A stretch of DNA of 64,000 nt from Limnomonas spitsbergensis (taxonomy: Eukaryota; Chlorophyta; Chlorophyceae; Chlamydomonadales). Location of the stretch: NCBI GenBank assembly GCA_037349105.1, contig JAYJMM010000074.1:186001-250000 (forward strand). Reading direction: 5' to 3'. Both the position numbers and the translations under genes were made by a program. The notes under the pieces are model-generated. The model made no database searches and had not been told where the DNA came from. It saw only the letters and a program-made list of their open reading frames with translations. Position 1 is the stretch's first letter, and each line of letters starts with the position of its first letter. Below are positions 49,601 to 50,412 of this stretch, in pieces.

Positions 49601-50261
49601 TCCATGCACATGGCTCTTGTGCCGCCTCATTCACCCTCAGTCATGAGCTGTCACAGAAATCTGAAGACGCGGCCTTTCTGATTCCCCCCCGGCAACCAGC
49701 GCTGTGCTGAGGACGCGGCCTATCTGTTTCCCCCCTGATGGCAACCAGCGCTGTGCTGAAAACTCTGCCTATTTGATTCCCCCCCTGATGGCAACCAGCG
49801 CTGTGCTGATTTCAGACTGTACGGTGGATGAGTTGTTGACACCGTTAGTCCAAGGCCAATTTAGCCACTGTTGATTGAGGGACGTTAATAACTTGAATCG
49901 GTTAATGAATTATAGCGCAGCATCGCAGCACTGCTGGTTGCTCCTTCCACCCTCACATAAGAAGATAACATAGTGCCATGGCTGCCCCATGGTCCTGGCT
50001 GTGCATGGTTGCTGGAATTGAGCTGCGTCATTCCCTGCCAACTCCCCGCGGAAAAGCGTCCAGCAGGGCCCAGCGGGTATGCACCGTTCATAATCCTGCC
50101 GCCCGTCCCCTCGTGACTCGTGCACGTTTGATGTTTGGTAGCAGGGTGCCCTTAAGGACGGTTGGCGGGACTTGGATGGCACGGACCTACATGAGCTCAC
50201 GTGGAGGGTGGCACGGACGATCTCGGCCAACTTGACGCCGCAGCTTCTAGGCTCCTCCTAG
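3728..50261 (+). CDS. GBF1: GBF1/GNOM-type ARF guanine-nucleotide exchange factor, 35-exon gene
   Basis: This gene encodes a large Sec7-family exchange factor that loads GTP onto ARF GTPases at Golgi/ER-Golgi or endosomal membranes to start coat recruitment. The exons below join with GT-AG introns and matching phases into 4,554 nt, about 1,517 residues, close to plant GNOM (about 1,450). In order: DCB region (residues about 25-325), HUS region (about 328-615, ending in a basic patch followed by VDHFNKDHKKGLQFLQ), Sec7 domain (about 618-817) with FRLPGE (catalytic Glu about 733) and YSVIMLNTD, then HDS regions to the C-terminus. The N-terminal block resembling GNOM, the segment beginning FRLVWGP after Sec7, and the end HELTWRVARTISANL place it in GBF1/GNOM rather than BIG. 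The start ATG at 3728 precedes the conserved DCB start. Introns are 70 to about 5,000 bp. The weakest joins are around exons 14-15. The intron-exon structure is inferred without transcripts. Confidence 0.93.
3951..4026 (+). CDS. GBF1: Exon 2: DCB region
   Basis: Residues 52-77. It follows acceptor ACGCAAACAG after a 70-bp intron, the shortest in the gene. It is acidic and then helical (KYDDDFRVLRAEILKH), where GNOM has its 'LEHSLIHSLKELRKQI' segment. It ends in phase 1 at donor GTGAGC. Confidence 0.8.
4430..4561 (+). CDS. GBF1: Exon 3: DCB region, PITG motif
   Basis: Residues about 77-121. VDPMLYLTPFLTLIKASD followed by GGPITGAAAVALQRIL matches the family pattern 'DPRLYIQPFLDVI...GPITGVALSSVYKIL'. 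The acceptor is TGCGCGTAG (phase 1) and the donor is GTGGGT (phase 1). Confidence 0.87.
5118..5236 (+). CDS. GBF1: Exon 4: DCB region
   Basis: Residues about 121-160. It includes AEDATQCKFESTNNAQ and then DEIVLLNIVQ, matching the family 'AVKSCRFEVTDPASEEVVLMKILQ'. The phase 1 join to exon 3 puts the internal ATG at 5126 in frame, so this Met is not the start codon. The donor is GTGGGA, phase 0. Confidence 0.9.
5270..5670. repeat. CATGGGCATGGC-type degenerate minisatellite (intron 4)
   Basis: Irregular repetition of GGGCATGGC, CATATGGGC and GCATGTGCATGG words over 400 bp just after exon 4. ATG-rich frames on both strands come from the repeat. Confidence 0.8.
6273..6344 (+). CDS. GBF1: Exon 5: DCB region
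   Basis: Residues 161-184. CEAGVLLKDDTVLKAFQ corresponds to the 'sxxGxxLsnddVcxIvqtCf' segment of the family. The acceptor is TCTCGCCCAG and the donor GTGAGG; both ends are phase 0. Confidence 0.87.
7198..7362 (+). pseudogene. Two decayed copies of exon 6 start
   Basis: At 7198 and 7329, CCAG or CCCAG is followed by sequence resembling the exon 6 start, including the GTGACC/GCGACCCC segment. They stand 224 and 93 bp before the true exon. Both lost the reading frame and act only as potential decoy acceptors. Confidence 0.65.
7422..7598 (+). CDS. GBF1: Exon 6: DCB region
   Basis: Residues 185-243. YYSRQTCSQMLRTVFTRL matches the 'LLQRTARHTMHELVRCIF' helix of GNOM/GBF1. It is phase 0 at both ends, with donor GTGGGC. 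Two decayed copies of its first 30 or so bases, each with an upstream CAG, lie at 7198 and 7329. Confidence 0.87.
7872..7961 (+). CDS. GBF1: Exon 7: DCB-HUS junction
   Basis: Residues 244-273. CQHGIKAALDIMDFLIELI fits the family segment 'GVPCMVEIFHFLCSLL'. It is phase 0 at both ends, with donor GTCAGT. The exon's last 23 bases and donor are repeated downstream as an exact 60-bp tandem repeat, so three equivalent donors exist, each shifted by 20 codons in frame. Confidence 0.87.
7939..8125 (+). repeat. 60-bp tandem repeat spanning exon 7 end and donor
   Basis: Three copies at exactly 60-bp steps (7939, 7999, 8059), each containing the exon end GGAGCCAGAG and donor GTCAGTG. Two weaker echoes follow near 8139 and 8239. 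The frame stays open through all three, so use of a later donor would insert 20 or 40 residues. Confidence 0.95.
8762..10012. repeat. 21-bp telomere-like minisatellite, left block (intron 7)
   Basis: About 58 copies of a 21-bp unit combining CCCTAGGGTAACCCT and GTGTAA. The core CCCTAGGG is palindromic, so both strands look alike. Variants (TTGTG, AATCC, GATAACC) are unevenly spread. Period 21 keeps frames open on both strands, giving artefactual long repetitive peptides. Confidence 0.95.
10016..10408 (+). CDS. Unrecognised 130-codon frame in the inserted DNA
   Basis: A non-repetitive frame begins at the first non-satellite bases and ends with TGA 15 bases before the hAT element. It is mildly basic, with no recognised motif. 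It lies in the DNA that split the 21-bp satellite, so it is probably part of a mobile element. It may be chance. Confidence 0.3.
   Translation: MTSVMASEILHNTLEYNIICKVRGRNIVGERRIISAYLRTFRSNNFLIGPNGSSLEQFLAALKHGHLQNARLLMNDACVADIDAVARAAHTAERLGQTDHVHLMHGHPIIAAMRKRINLMWASHALSLTS
10423..11724 (-). mobile_element. hAT-superfamily DNA transposon, 1,302 bp, with 8-bp target duplication
   Basis: The ends are CAGGGCAGTTA at 10423 and its reverse complement ending at 11724 (11 identical bases, hAT-type CAGGG start). The flanks are perfect 8-bp duplications, GTGTGTCA at 10415-10422 and 11725-11732. The subterminal regions are full of TCGGCCGAA/TTCGGC palindromes, as expected for transposase binding. The inside encodes only a C-terminal transposase part on the - strand, so it is an internally deleted, probably non-autonomous copy. 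It inserted into the left arm of a pre-existing fold-back. Confidence 0.92.
10715..11485 (-). pseudogene. hAT transposase C-terminal fragment with in-frame stop
   Basis: The frame opens at an ATG (11485) and runs 257 codons, broken by one in-frame TAG at 11201-11203. Downstream of it, ATMERGFSVHRIFKTRLSN is the hAT C-terminal dimerisation signature (family pattern 'S.ER.FS..k.i.t..Rn.L'). An acidic tail rich in Glu/Asp follows. The BED zinc finger and catalytic part are absent. It is encoded within the 1.3-kb element. Confidence 0.75.
11733..12371. mobile_element. Large fold-back (inverted-repeat) element
   Basis: The left arm (11733 to about 12023, continuing into 10409-10422 before the hAT insertion) is the inverse of the right arm (about 12051-12371). 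The spacer is under 30 bp and the arms, roughly 300 bp, are highly similar. The right arm has a 12-base insertion near 12150 relative to the left. It resembles a fold-back/MITE-type element, and it could form a hairpin of about 300 bp. Confidence 0.88.
12384..12680. repeat. 21-bp minisatellite, right block (intron 7)
   Basis: This continues the same unit after a 2.37-kb interruption, in a more degenerate form (CTAGAGTAACC, CTAGTGTAACC variants). It ends just before a CCTGCAG at 12681-12689. Same orientation and unit as the left block, which indicates that mobile DNA split one array. Confidence 0.9.
12939..13008 (+). CDS. GBF1: Exon 8: start of HUS region
   Basis: Residues 274-297. DYTEETILFALNMVHT corresponds to the 'DEDVPLFALTLINSAIE' motif. 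The acceptor is TTCGGCGCAG after a 4,977-bp intron, and the donor is GTGGGT, phase 1. Confidence 0.85.
13344..13386 (+). pseudogene. Truncated copy of exon 9 with acceptor
   Basis: GTGTGCAG followed by CGCTGCTCA and GGGCAGGAGCT repeats the exon 9 start 240 bp before the real exon, then hits TAA. It would be a decoy 3' splice site. Confidence 0.8.
13584..13675 (+). CDS. GBF1: Exon 9: HUS region
   Basis: Residues about 297-327: the frame LLTLGQELVFYDGLVAL continues into VHVELLHAMCQAV, corresponding to 'RHPRLLSLIQDELFRNLMQF'. The acceptor is CTTCTACAG, and phase 1 matches exon 8. A truncated copy of this exon with its own CAG lies at 13344. Confidence 0.83.
14068..15575. repeat. 14-bp minisatellite (intron 9)
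   Basis: About 107 near-perfect copies of TTTTCATCCCCTGG. Rare variants are a deletion of one C or of ATC, and AACCCC. Since 14 is not a multiple of three and no stop occurs, all three + frames stay open, giving false proteins of over 500 residues. Both edges are sharp. Confidence 0.98.
16159..16291 (+). CDS. GBF1: Exon 10: HUS region
   Basis: Residues 328-372. IISAFSQIMLCIYSFIGT and QIEMVMERVLLRLAD match the family 'LSMVCSIVLNLYHHLR...LEAFFSCVILRLA'. The donor is GTGAGA, phase 1. The last 40 or so bases and the donor are amplified about 12-fold in the following intron. Confidence 0.9.
16240..17460. repeat. Exon 10 end/donor minisatellite (intron 10)
   Basis: About 12 copies of a roughly 95-bp unit carry the exon 10 end (GAGATGGTGATGGAG, GGCTGGCAGATG) plus donor GGTGAG, followed by a G-run and GGAGCCATGGG. 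The copies share changes that the true exon lacks (ATAATG for CGCGTG), so the array expanded after one founder duplication. Confidence 0.95.
18002..18107 (+). CDS. GBF1: Exon 11: HUS motif
   Basis: Residues about 372-407. QQEAALEGVLDLCRQPGF then NCDC matches 'QQEVAMEALVDFCRQKSFMVEMYANLDCD', the diagnostic HUS stretch. The acceptor is CTTCTTCAG (phase 1) and the donor GTGGGT (phase 2). Confidence 0.94.
18305..18645 (+). pseudogene. Three decayed copies of exon 12 start
   Basis: At 18305, 18461 and 18601, sequences like GCTGGAGCGTGGTAATCTGT (two after CTGCAG, the third after CTGG) repeat the start of exon 12. Each is preceded by CCCC and CACACA runs like those before the true exon. Decay differs between copies; none keeps the frame. 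Confidence 0.85.
18703..18792. repeat. (CA)n microsatellite
   Basis: About 45 uninterrupted CA dinucleotides immediately before exon 12's polypyrimidine tract, ending 29 bases before the acceptor. Confidence 0.97.
18821..18947 (+). CDS. GBF1: Exon 12: HUS motif
   Basis: Residues about 407-449. GNLFEDLCSLLSKTAYPV and LHFISLEAMLAILQ match 'SNVFEDLSNLLSKSTFPV...MHILALDGLIAVIQ'. The acceptor is CCTCCTTCAG and the donor GTGAGG. Decayed copies of its start lie upstream, and copies of its end and donor lie downstream. Confidence 0.94.
18940..19560. repeat. Exon 12 end/donor minisatellite (intron 12)
   Basis: Six to seven copies of a unit of about 65 bp, each containing CCTGCAGGTGAGGAGGG (exon end plus donor). 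A longer decayed copy follows at 19494-19560 that also keeps CTGCACCTCATCAGCATG from further inside the exon. Confidence 0.92.
19925..20065 (+). CDS. GBF1: Exon 13: HUS-Sec7 linker
   Basis: Residues 450-496. It corresponds to the linker before the 'RRRKYIKRRL' block of GNOM (ELPCFVDVWTPLVDGG can be set against 'EYTPFWTVKCDNYSDP'). The acceptor is CACGCCAG and the donor GTAGGG, both phase 0. A donor 5 bases further on is possible but would break the join to exon 14. Confidence 0.8.
20967..21034 (+). CDS. GBF1: Exon 14: variable linker
   Basis: Residues 497-519, Ala/Ser-rich (ASAALDTASAGSGAADLI). It was chosen because acceptor CCTGCTTAG (phase 0) and donor GTATAG (phase 2) exactly bridge exon 13 to exon 15. 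It has no recognisable homology, which is usual for this variable linker, so the call rests on splice phase and composition. Confidence 0.6.
21392..21613 (+). CDS. GBF1: Exon 15: variable Ala/Ser-rich linker
   Basis: Residues about 519-593, low complexity (SAAEHAAAERAMASACATSA) ending LSAVSESR. The acceptor is GTGTCCGCAG and the donor GTGTGA, phase 2, matching exon 16. It has no homology of its own but is GC-rich, open and phase-compatible on both sides. Confidence 0.65.
22580..22750 (+). pseudogene. Two decayed copies of exon 16 start
   Basis: GTACCGCAGCCTGG at about 22571 and GTACCGCAGCATGGCTCC at about 22696 repeat the acceptor and first 30 or so bases of exon 16 (true start 22834), at spacings of 124 and 130 bp. 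Frames are broken. Confidence 0.85.
22834..22960 (+). CDS. GBF1: Exon 16: basic patch and HUS box before Sec7
   Basis: Residues about 593-635. LRLRSAVFEKHMKRKLVV then VDHFNKDHKKGLQFLQ matches 'VRRRKYIKRRLMIGADHFNRDPKKGLEFLQ' at the HUS-box/Sec7 boundary. The donor is GTAGGG, phase 0. Its 3' half and donor are repeated about seven times downstream; its 5' end has two decayed copies upstream. Confidence 0.95.
22905..23930. repeat. Exon 16 end/donor minisatellite (intron 16)
   Basis: Counting the real exon, about eight copies of a unit of about 133 bp, each repeating the exon end (CACTTCAACAAGGACCACAA, then CAGTTTCTACAA) and donor GTAGGGG. This is followed by a G-run and CATGCAAAGCACAGGAGG. The last copy is rearranged and more decayed. 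Confidence 0.96.
24296..24360 (+). pseudogene. Decayed copy of exon 17 start
   Basis: CTGCAG then GCTGCCAATTTGATGCCTCT repeats the first 65 or so bases of exon 17, 116 bp upstream, with substitutions. The acceptor is intact, and it even keeps an open frame for a stretch. Confidence 0.85.
24412..24561 (+). CDS. GBF1: Exon 17: Sec7 domain, first helices
   Basis: Residues 636-685. LEDLAMCLGRFLHGCPGLDK corresponds to 'DPQSVACFFRYTAGLDK'. It carries extra residues compared with GNOM in its first half (a loop, RAALEAGTAGPRD). Both ends are phase 0. A decayed copy of the first 65 bases lies at 24296, and short copies of its end and donor run to about 24870. Confidence 0.9.
24548..24870. repeat. Exon 17 end/donor short repeats (intron 17)
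   Basis: CCTGGACAAGGTG recurs five to six times with GGTTCAGGGT spacers. Each is an echo of the exon end (CTGGACAAG) and donor (GTGC). Spacing is irregular, 40-100 bp. Confidence 0.85.
25028..25231 (+). CDS. GBF1: Exon 18: Sec7 catalytic core
   Basis: Residues 686-753. VSIGELLGEPADFYLKAL, FRDVKFDAAIRMFLESF and FRLPGEAQKINRII are the classic Sec7 core. The Glu of FRLPGE (about residue 733) is the catalytic 'glutamic finger' of the family and is intact. The acceptor is CTTCTCCAG and the donor GTGTGG, both phase 0. Confidence 0.97.
25228..25700. repeat. Intron 18 repeats with exon 18 end copies
   Basis: First a block of GTGTGGATAGAGTGATATGG repeats seeded by the true donor GTGTGGATAGAG. Then a longer copy of the exon end (GGCGCAGAAGATCAAT, then CACTACTTCAAGCAT) at 25478-25540, and a third fragment at about 25672. 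Each copy keeps a GGTG donor. Confidence 0.85.
26187..26290 (+). pseudogene. Two decayed copies of exon 19 start
   Basis: AATGTGTTCAAGAGCGAAGA at 26255 is identical to the exon 19 start, but its AG acceptor is mutated to AT. A weaker echo (GCGATGCCGCTGCC) is at about 26187. Spacing is about 84 bp. Confidence 0.8.
26339..26419 (+). CDS. GBF1: Exon 19: Sec7 motif 2
   Basis: Residues 754-780. SEDAAYVLAYSVIMLNTDRH is the second Sec7 hallmark. Tyr767, Ser768 and Asp775 are the residue types linked to brefeldin A sensitivity. Both ends are phase 0, with donor GTGGGG. Two decayed copies of the exon start lie at about 26190 and 26255. Confidence 0.97.
26410..26990. repeat. GGTCACACCTGATGA repeats (intron 19)
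   Basis: A 20-bp unit, GGTCACACCTGATGATATGA, repeated six to seven times. Then sparser units re-carry CTCTCAGGTGGGGG, which copies the exon 19 end and donor (26590, 26715). Confidence 0.85.
27225..27376. repeat. CACCCACTCACCCGC repeat before exon 20
   Basis: Short C/A-rich repeats of ACCCGCGCCCACTC type run into acceptor CACCCGCAG, so the acceptor context is itself repeated. Confidence 0.8.
27377..27487 (+). CDS. GBF1: Exon 20: end of Sec7 domain
   Basis: Residues 781-817. VKNKMSLESFRRNLRGVND and FPIEFLDEIFYSI match 'VKKKMTEEDFIRNNRHINGGNDLPREFLSELYHSI'. Met785 completes the brefeldin A-sensitive signature. Both ends are phase 0, with acceptor CACCCGCAG and donor GTGCAT. Confidence 0.97.
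27486..28110. repeat. 20-bp minisatellite (intron 20)
   Basis: About 31 copies of TAGATCTCTGACTGTGTGGA with variants GGC/GAC and AATTGGTGAC. Starts within 10 bases of the exon 20 donor. Confidence 0.96.
28257..28289 (+). pseudogene. Copy of exon 21 start with acceptor
   Basis: CTACATAG then ACTGCCCTGAAGCTGAGCGA is identical to the exon 21 start for 30 or so bases, 76 bp upstream, and then diverges. It leaves two equally good acceptors in tandem. Confidence 0.92.
28333..28569 (+). CDS. GBF1: Exon 21: HDS1 region
   Basis: Residues 818-896. HLFDTSMFRLVWGPAVHAM matches the family 'HDMFEMIWGPTVAAL' just after Sec7, typical of GBF1/GNOM. Both ends are phase 0, with acceptor TCTGCATAG. The first 33 bases and their acceptor are duplicated 76 bp upstream, at 28257. 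Confidence 0.94.
29128..29178 (+). pseudogene. Possible strongly decayed copy of exon 22 start
   Basis: ACTAAAATTGCCGCCCATAT then ACATGCCACGACCTA resembles the exon 22 start (ACTGCTGCTCACATCGCC, ATGTGCCACGCCCTA) 111 bp upstream. Several indels make this tentative. Confidence 0.5.
29239..29417 (+). CDS. GBF1: Exon 22: HDS1 region
   Basis: Residues 897-956. AAHIAMCHALEDVADSIVVN matches 'CAMISAHYNMSDVFDNLIISL', and FGRAIKMRAVTRTISNIAIK corresponds to 'KARMATVTVFTIANRF'. It ends in phase 2 with donor GTGAGG. Its last 30 or so bases and donor are duplicated at about 29518. Confidence 0.92.
29515..29780. repeat. Copies of exon 22 end/donor (intron 22)
   Basis: A 130-bp duplication re-carries GACGCGGACCATCTCCAACA and the donor CAAGTGAGGGG at 29530-29567. 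A further partial copy is at 29755-29775. Confidence 0.9.
29850..33495. repeat. 40-bp satellite with 920-bp higher-order structure (intron 22)
   Basis: About 91 head-to-tail 40-bp units containing CTACTAGTTCCGCTAAGCC and GGGGCGCAGGTGGC. Variants (GATTTGG, TTCAGC, CTAATTCGGGTCG, GTTCTAC, GCATGTG) recur in the same order at 30841, 31761 and 32681, a step of 920 bp or 23 units. Each unit holds a CAGGTG that reads as both acceptor and donor. Confidence 0.97.
33820..34150 (+). repeat. Repeats and decayed exon 23 copy
   Basis: GTAACCGCTGTCGTAACCCC units recur, and GTATGAGGACTGCATGCAAG at 33962-33981 with CCTGCTGCAG before it copies the exon 23 start 190 bp upstream of the true one. Confidence 0.88.
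34152..34266 (+). CDS. GBF1: Exon 23: HDS1 region
   Basis: Residues about 956-994. YGDCMQAGWTNVMDLVVCFY then LPES matches 'FGDFIRTGWRNILDCILRLHKLGLLP'. The phase 2 join restores Lys. The acceptor is CCTGCTGCAG and the donor GTGAGC. A 38-base copy of the exon start lies at 33962. Confidence 0.93.
35047..35157 (+). CDS. GBF1: Exon 24: inter-HDS linker
   Basis: Residues 995-1031, basic and Ala-rich (KARRALAKALAAPGRSIF), in the variable loop between HDS1 and HDS2. Both ends are phase 0, with donor GTAAGC. Its 3' half and donor are duplicated at 35211-35267, which supports this exon edge. Confidence 0.78.
35211..35300 (+). pseudogene. Copy of exon 24 end and donor
   Basis: GCTGGCGAATGCACTGGCAG then CGCTCCATCTTCCACAGCCT repeat the exon 24 3' half, with donor ACGGTTAGC, about 109 bp downstream. 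The AGCAGTGCG flanking words are repeated too. Confidence 0.92.
35650..36056. repeat. Acceptor-seeded CCCTAAA repeats before exon 25
   Basis: About ten units of 35-40 bp, each with AACCCTAAACCC, CTTGG and CCGCAGATCCTGAA. The CCGCAGATCC part equals the exon 25 acceptor plus first bases, so the array repeats the real 3' splice site with telomere-like spacers. Confidence 0.9.
36057..36189 (+). CDS. GBF1: Exon 25: HDS2 region
   Basis: Residues 1032-1076. SRFEDIFIDSKFLKQ matches 'CDPEKMITESKFLQLESL'. The acceptor is TTGGCCGCAG and the donor GTGAGA (phase 1). The acceptor with ATCC is echoed about ten times upstream, within CCCTAAA-rich repeats. Confidence 0.87.
36232..36415. repeat. 27-bp minisatellite (intron 25)
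   Basis: Seven or so copies containing GATAAATGGGAGTGTGGACC. Period 27 leaves frames open on both strands. A copy of the exon 26 acceptor (CACAGAGTGGCTGG) follows at 36496. Confidence 0.93.
36607..36800 (+). CDS. GBF1: Exon 26: HDS2 region
   Basis: Residues about 1076-1140. ESLVYLVKAIIW, then a Gly/Ser loop, then ELLFTVLLRNRDRISLLWPR and IYEHFH match 'CLELLIAITLNNRDRIVLLWQGVYEHI'. Phase 1 in, phase 0 out at GTGCGT. Confidence 0.95.
37015..37260. repeat. Alternating inverted repeats (intron 26)
   Basis: CCTGCCTGCCCTGCACC runs switch repeatedly with their reverse complement (GGTGCAGGGCAGGCAGG) within 250 bp. Several overlapping hairpins with arms of 20-40 bp are possible. Confidence 0.85.
37685..37975. 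repeat. About 67-bp repeat before exon 27
   Basis: Four units with TGGTGAATGAACACCTCCCC and CTTGACGCCTTCCTCC. The first is preceded by AAGTCCATCTTCAG (37691), a decayed copy of the exon 27 acceptor and start. Confidence 0.85.
37994..38117 (+). CDS. GBF1: Exon 27: HDS2 region
   Basis: Residues 1141-1182. VQKAIMAMLRLCQRLLPYK is nearly the GNOM motif 'VDKAIFGLLRICQRLLPYK'. The acceptor is CTGCTGCAG and the donor GTGAGG (phase 1). Confidence 0.96.
38365..39140. repeat. Pure polypyrimidine array (intron 27)
   Basis: CTCTCCCTCCTCTCTCCCC words run for about 400 bp with almost no purine on the + strand. Then come C-rich repeats with TTTGTCCCCCTAACCTCCCT. Frames on both strands here are compositional. 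Confidence 0.95.
39154..39221 (+). CDS. GBF1: Exon 28: HDS2 region
   Basis: Residues about 1182-1204. GIQLVSLVDEQVASDMAA matches 'SLQLVLKLDARVADAYCEQI'. The acceptor is CCCCTTCAG and the donor GTAAGA, phase 0. A decayed copy of its end occurs near 39820. Confidence 0.9.
39230..39850. repeat. About 44-bp repeat (intron 28)
   Basis: About 12 units with GGGACAGCTGGGATTTTAGG and GCAGCAGGAGCAGG, plus G-run length variation. At about 39822, GCTGCCACCATTGCTGCTGA is a decayed copy of the exon 28 end. Confidence 0.92.
39897..40135 (+). pseudogene. Three graded copies of exon 29 start
   Basis: Copies begin at about 39897, 39991 and 40085, with the true exon at 40177. They share GCGCCCTACATCCAG and, in the last two, GCCCAGGTG. 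Similarity rises towards the true exon, which suggests sequential tandem duplication. Confidence 0.93.
40177..40307 (+). CDS. GBF1: Exon 29: HDS region
   Basis: Residues 1205-1248. LNLLKGAAPYIQHHPVWVSI and GLLKIIQYDP align with 'LVKANANHIRSQAGWRTITSLLSITARHP'. The donor is GTGAGA, phase 2. Three stepwise-decayed copies of its first 45 or so bases lie upstream at spacings of about 93 bp. Confidence 0.92.
40618..40765. repeat. CCCATG hexanucleotide tract (intron 29)
   Basis: Alternating CCCATG, CCCATA and CCTGCC words. Open frames on both strands come from period 6. Confidence 0.9.
40822..40994 (+). CDS. GBF1: Exon 30: HDS region
   Basis: Residues about 1248-1306. LNFTIVLPTVVDLLERAVPL fits the helical repeat at 'YVLCVDAARQFAES'. 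It is followed by a Gly/Arg loop and LLLPELMGLLLA. Phase 2 in; phase 1 out at GTACAG. Confidence 0.85.
41021..41206. mobile_element. 186-bp MITE with TA-flanked inverted ends (intron 30)
   Basis: The left end TACCGTAGTCACGG (41021-41034) is matched by the reverse complement of the right end (41193-41206). Beyond a 5-base gap both arms continue with TTTCGTTGT. TA at each edge fits a Tc1/mariner-type target duplication. The middle is AT-rich and non-coding. Confidence 0.8.
41582..41740 (+). pseudogene. Two near-perfect copies of exon 31 start
   Basis: CCACAACCTGCAG and CCACAACCCGCAG, each followed by CCGAGGAGTGGTTGGAGCTG, lie at 41582 and 41685 before the true exon at 41842. All three acceptors look equally usable. 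The copies diverge after about 35 bases. Confidence 0.95.
41842..41984 (+). CDS. GBF1: Exon 31: HDS3 region
   Basis: Residues about 1306-1353. AEEWLELWWLGMSRGPRAG and AWYQVVSMLCRVIKN sit at the family position before 'EVRNHALLSLQKCL'. Phase 1 in (G+CC); donor GTCGGT, phase 0. Two nearly perfect copies of its start with acceptor lie at 41582 and 41685; 3'-end copies lie at 42085-42540. Confidence 0.87.
42060..42735. repeat. About 130-bp repeats of exon 31 end and donor
   Basis: Four or five units re-carry ACCCAAACCTGGAGGT or variants (42100, 42240, 42375, 42515) with GGTGAAGGGGG after them. An isolated remnant (GACCCTGAGCGTAAACCTGC) appears at 46388 beyond the 38-bp satellite, showing that the satellite grew inside this array. 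Confidence 0.9.
42735..46370. repeat. 38-bp satellite with higher-order structure (intron 31)
   Basis: Roughly 95 units made of GGGGTATCATGC, GGGGTATCAGACATG and CTGTATTGTGC. Variants are CATACATG/CAGACATG, short 12-bp internal duplications, and CATACTAGGG. A rare GGGTAACCATGTGG variant recurs at 43377 and 44036, a 659-bp step, marking block duplication. Period 38 leaves all three + frames open. Confidence 0.97.
46804..46965 (+). CDS. GBF1: Exon 32: HDS3 region
   Basis: Residues 1354-1407. IRSTAVSYLQRSVVAAEKLS and VEQSLMMLFLPM match 'VRNHALLSLQKCLTGVDGI...CFDKVIFTVLDDL'. Both ends are phase 0. The intron before it is 4,819 bp, mostly 38-bp satellite. Confidence 0.93.
46962..47330. repeat. 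Copies of exon 32 donor region (intron 32)
   Basis: GGTGAGAGAGGGGAGCCTGG and ACAGAACACCGAGCC recur two to three times after the true donor, with AAAGGTGAAAA spacers. Confidence 0.75.
48030..48400. repeat. About 55-bp repeat before exon 33
   Basis: Seven copies of CACATTCACTCACACACATC plus TACCCCCC and CGCCCCTCCCCC, differing mainly in C-run length. Ends 49 bases before the exon 33 acceptor. Confidence 0.95.
48449..48580 (+). CDS. GBF1: Exon 33: HDS3 region
   Basis: Residues 1408-1451. VRELIRAMVKVVLLFAEPLQ and FGAVWRAMLDCL match 'LLLAIKLLSKVFLQQLQELSQLSTFCKLWLGVLTRM'. Both ends are phase 0, with acceptor CACTCAG and donor GTGGGT. Confidence 0.93.
48600..48850. repeat. About 120-bp tandem duplication (intron 33)
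   Basis: GATGGGAGCGGCTGCAGGAC and TGCCTCGAAATG-like parts repeat with about 20% divergence (48672 and 48808). Confidence 0.75.
49366..49449 (+). CDS. GBF1: Exon 34: C-terminal helix
   Basis: Residues 1452-1479. SEVLAEAIPEALKNMLLVLQ matches 'DKLQESVPELLKNILLVMKTKGVL'. The acceptor is CCGCGCAG and the donor GTGAGT, both phase 0. Confidence 0.94.
50145..50261 (+). CDS. GBF1: Exon 35: C-terminus and stop
   Basis: Residues 1480-1517, then TAG at 50259-50261. GTDLHELTWRVARTISANLT corresponds to the family end 'GDSLWELTWLHVNNIAPSL'. The last 30 or so bases including the stop are tandemly repeated about five times just downstream, so the 3' UTR begins with decayed copies of the coding end. Confidence 0.93.
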   Translation, partial: GALKDGWRDLDGTDLHELTWRVARTISANLTPQLLGSS

Positions 50262-50412
50262 ATCCGGCATGGGCGGCTTCTAGGCTCCTCCTAGATCCGG
50301 CACCGGCGGCTTCTAGGCACTCCCTAGATCCGGCATGGGCGACTTCTAGGCACTTCCTAGACCTGGCATGGGCGGCTTCTAGGCACCTCCTAGATCCAGC
50401 ATGGGCGGCTTC
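50240..50412. repeat. About 34-bp repeat derived from the coding end and stop
   Basis: GCTTCTAGGCTCCTCCTAGA (last codons and stop of exon 35) is repeated five times with GATCCGGCATGGGCG spacers. It starts inside the coding sequence and extends into the presumed 3' UTR. Confidence 0.93.
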
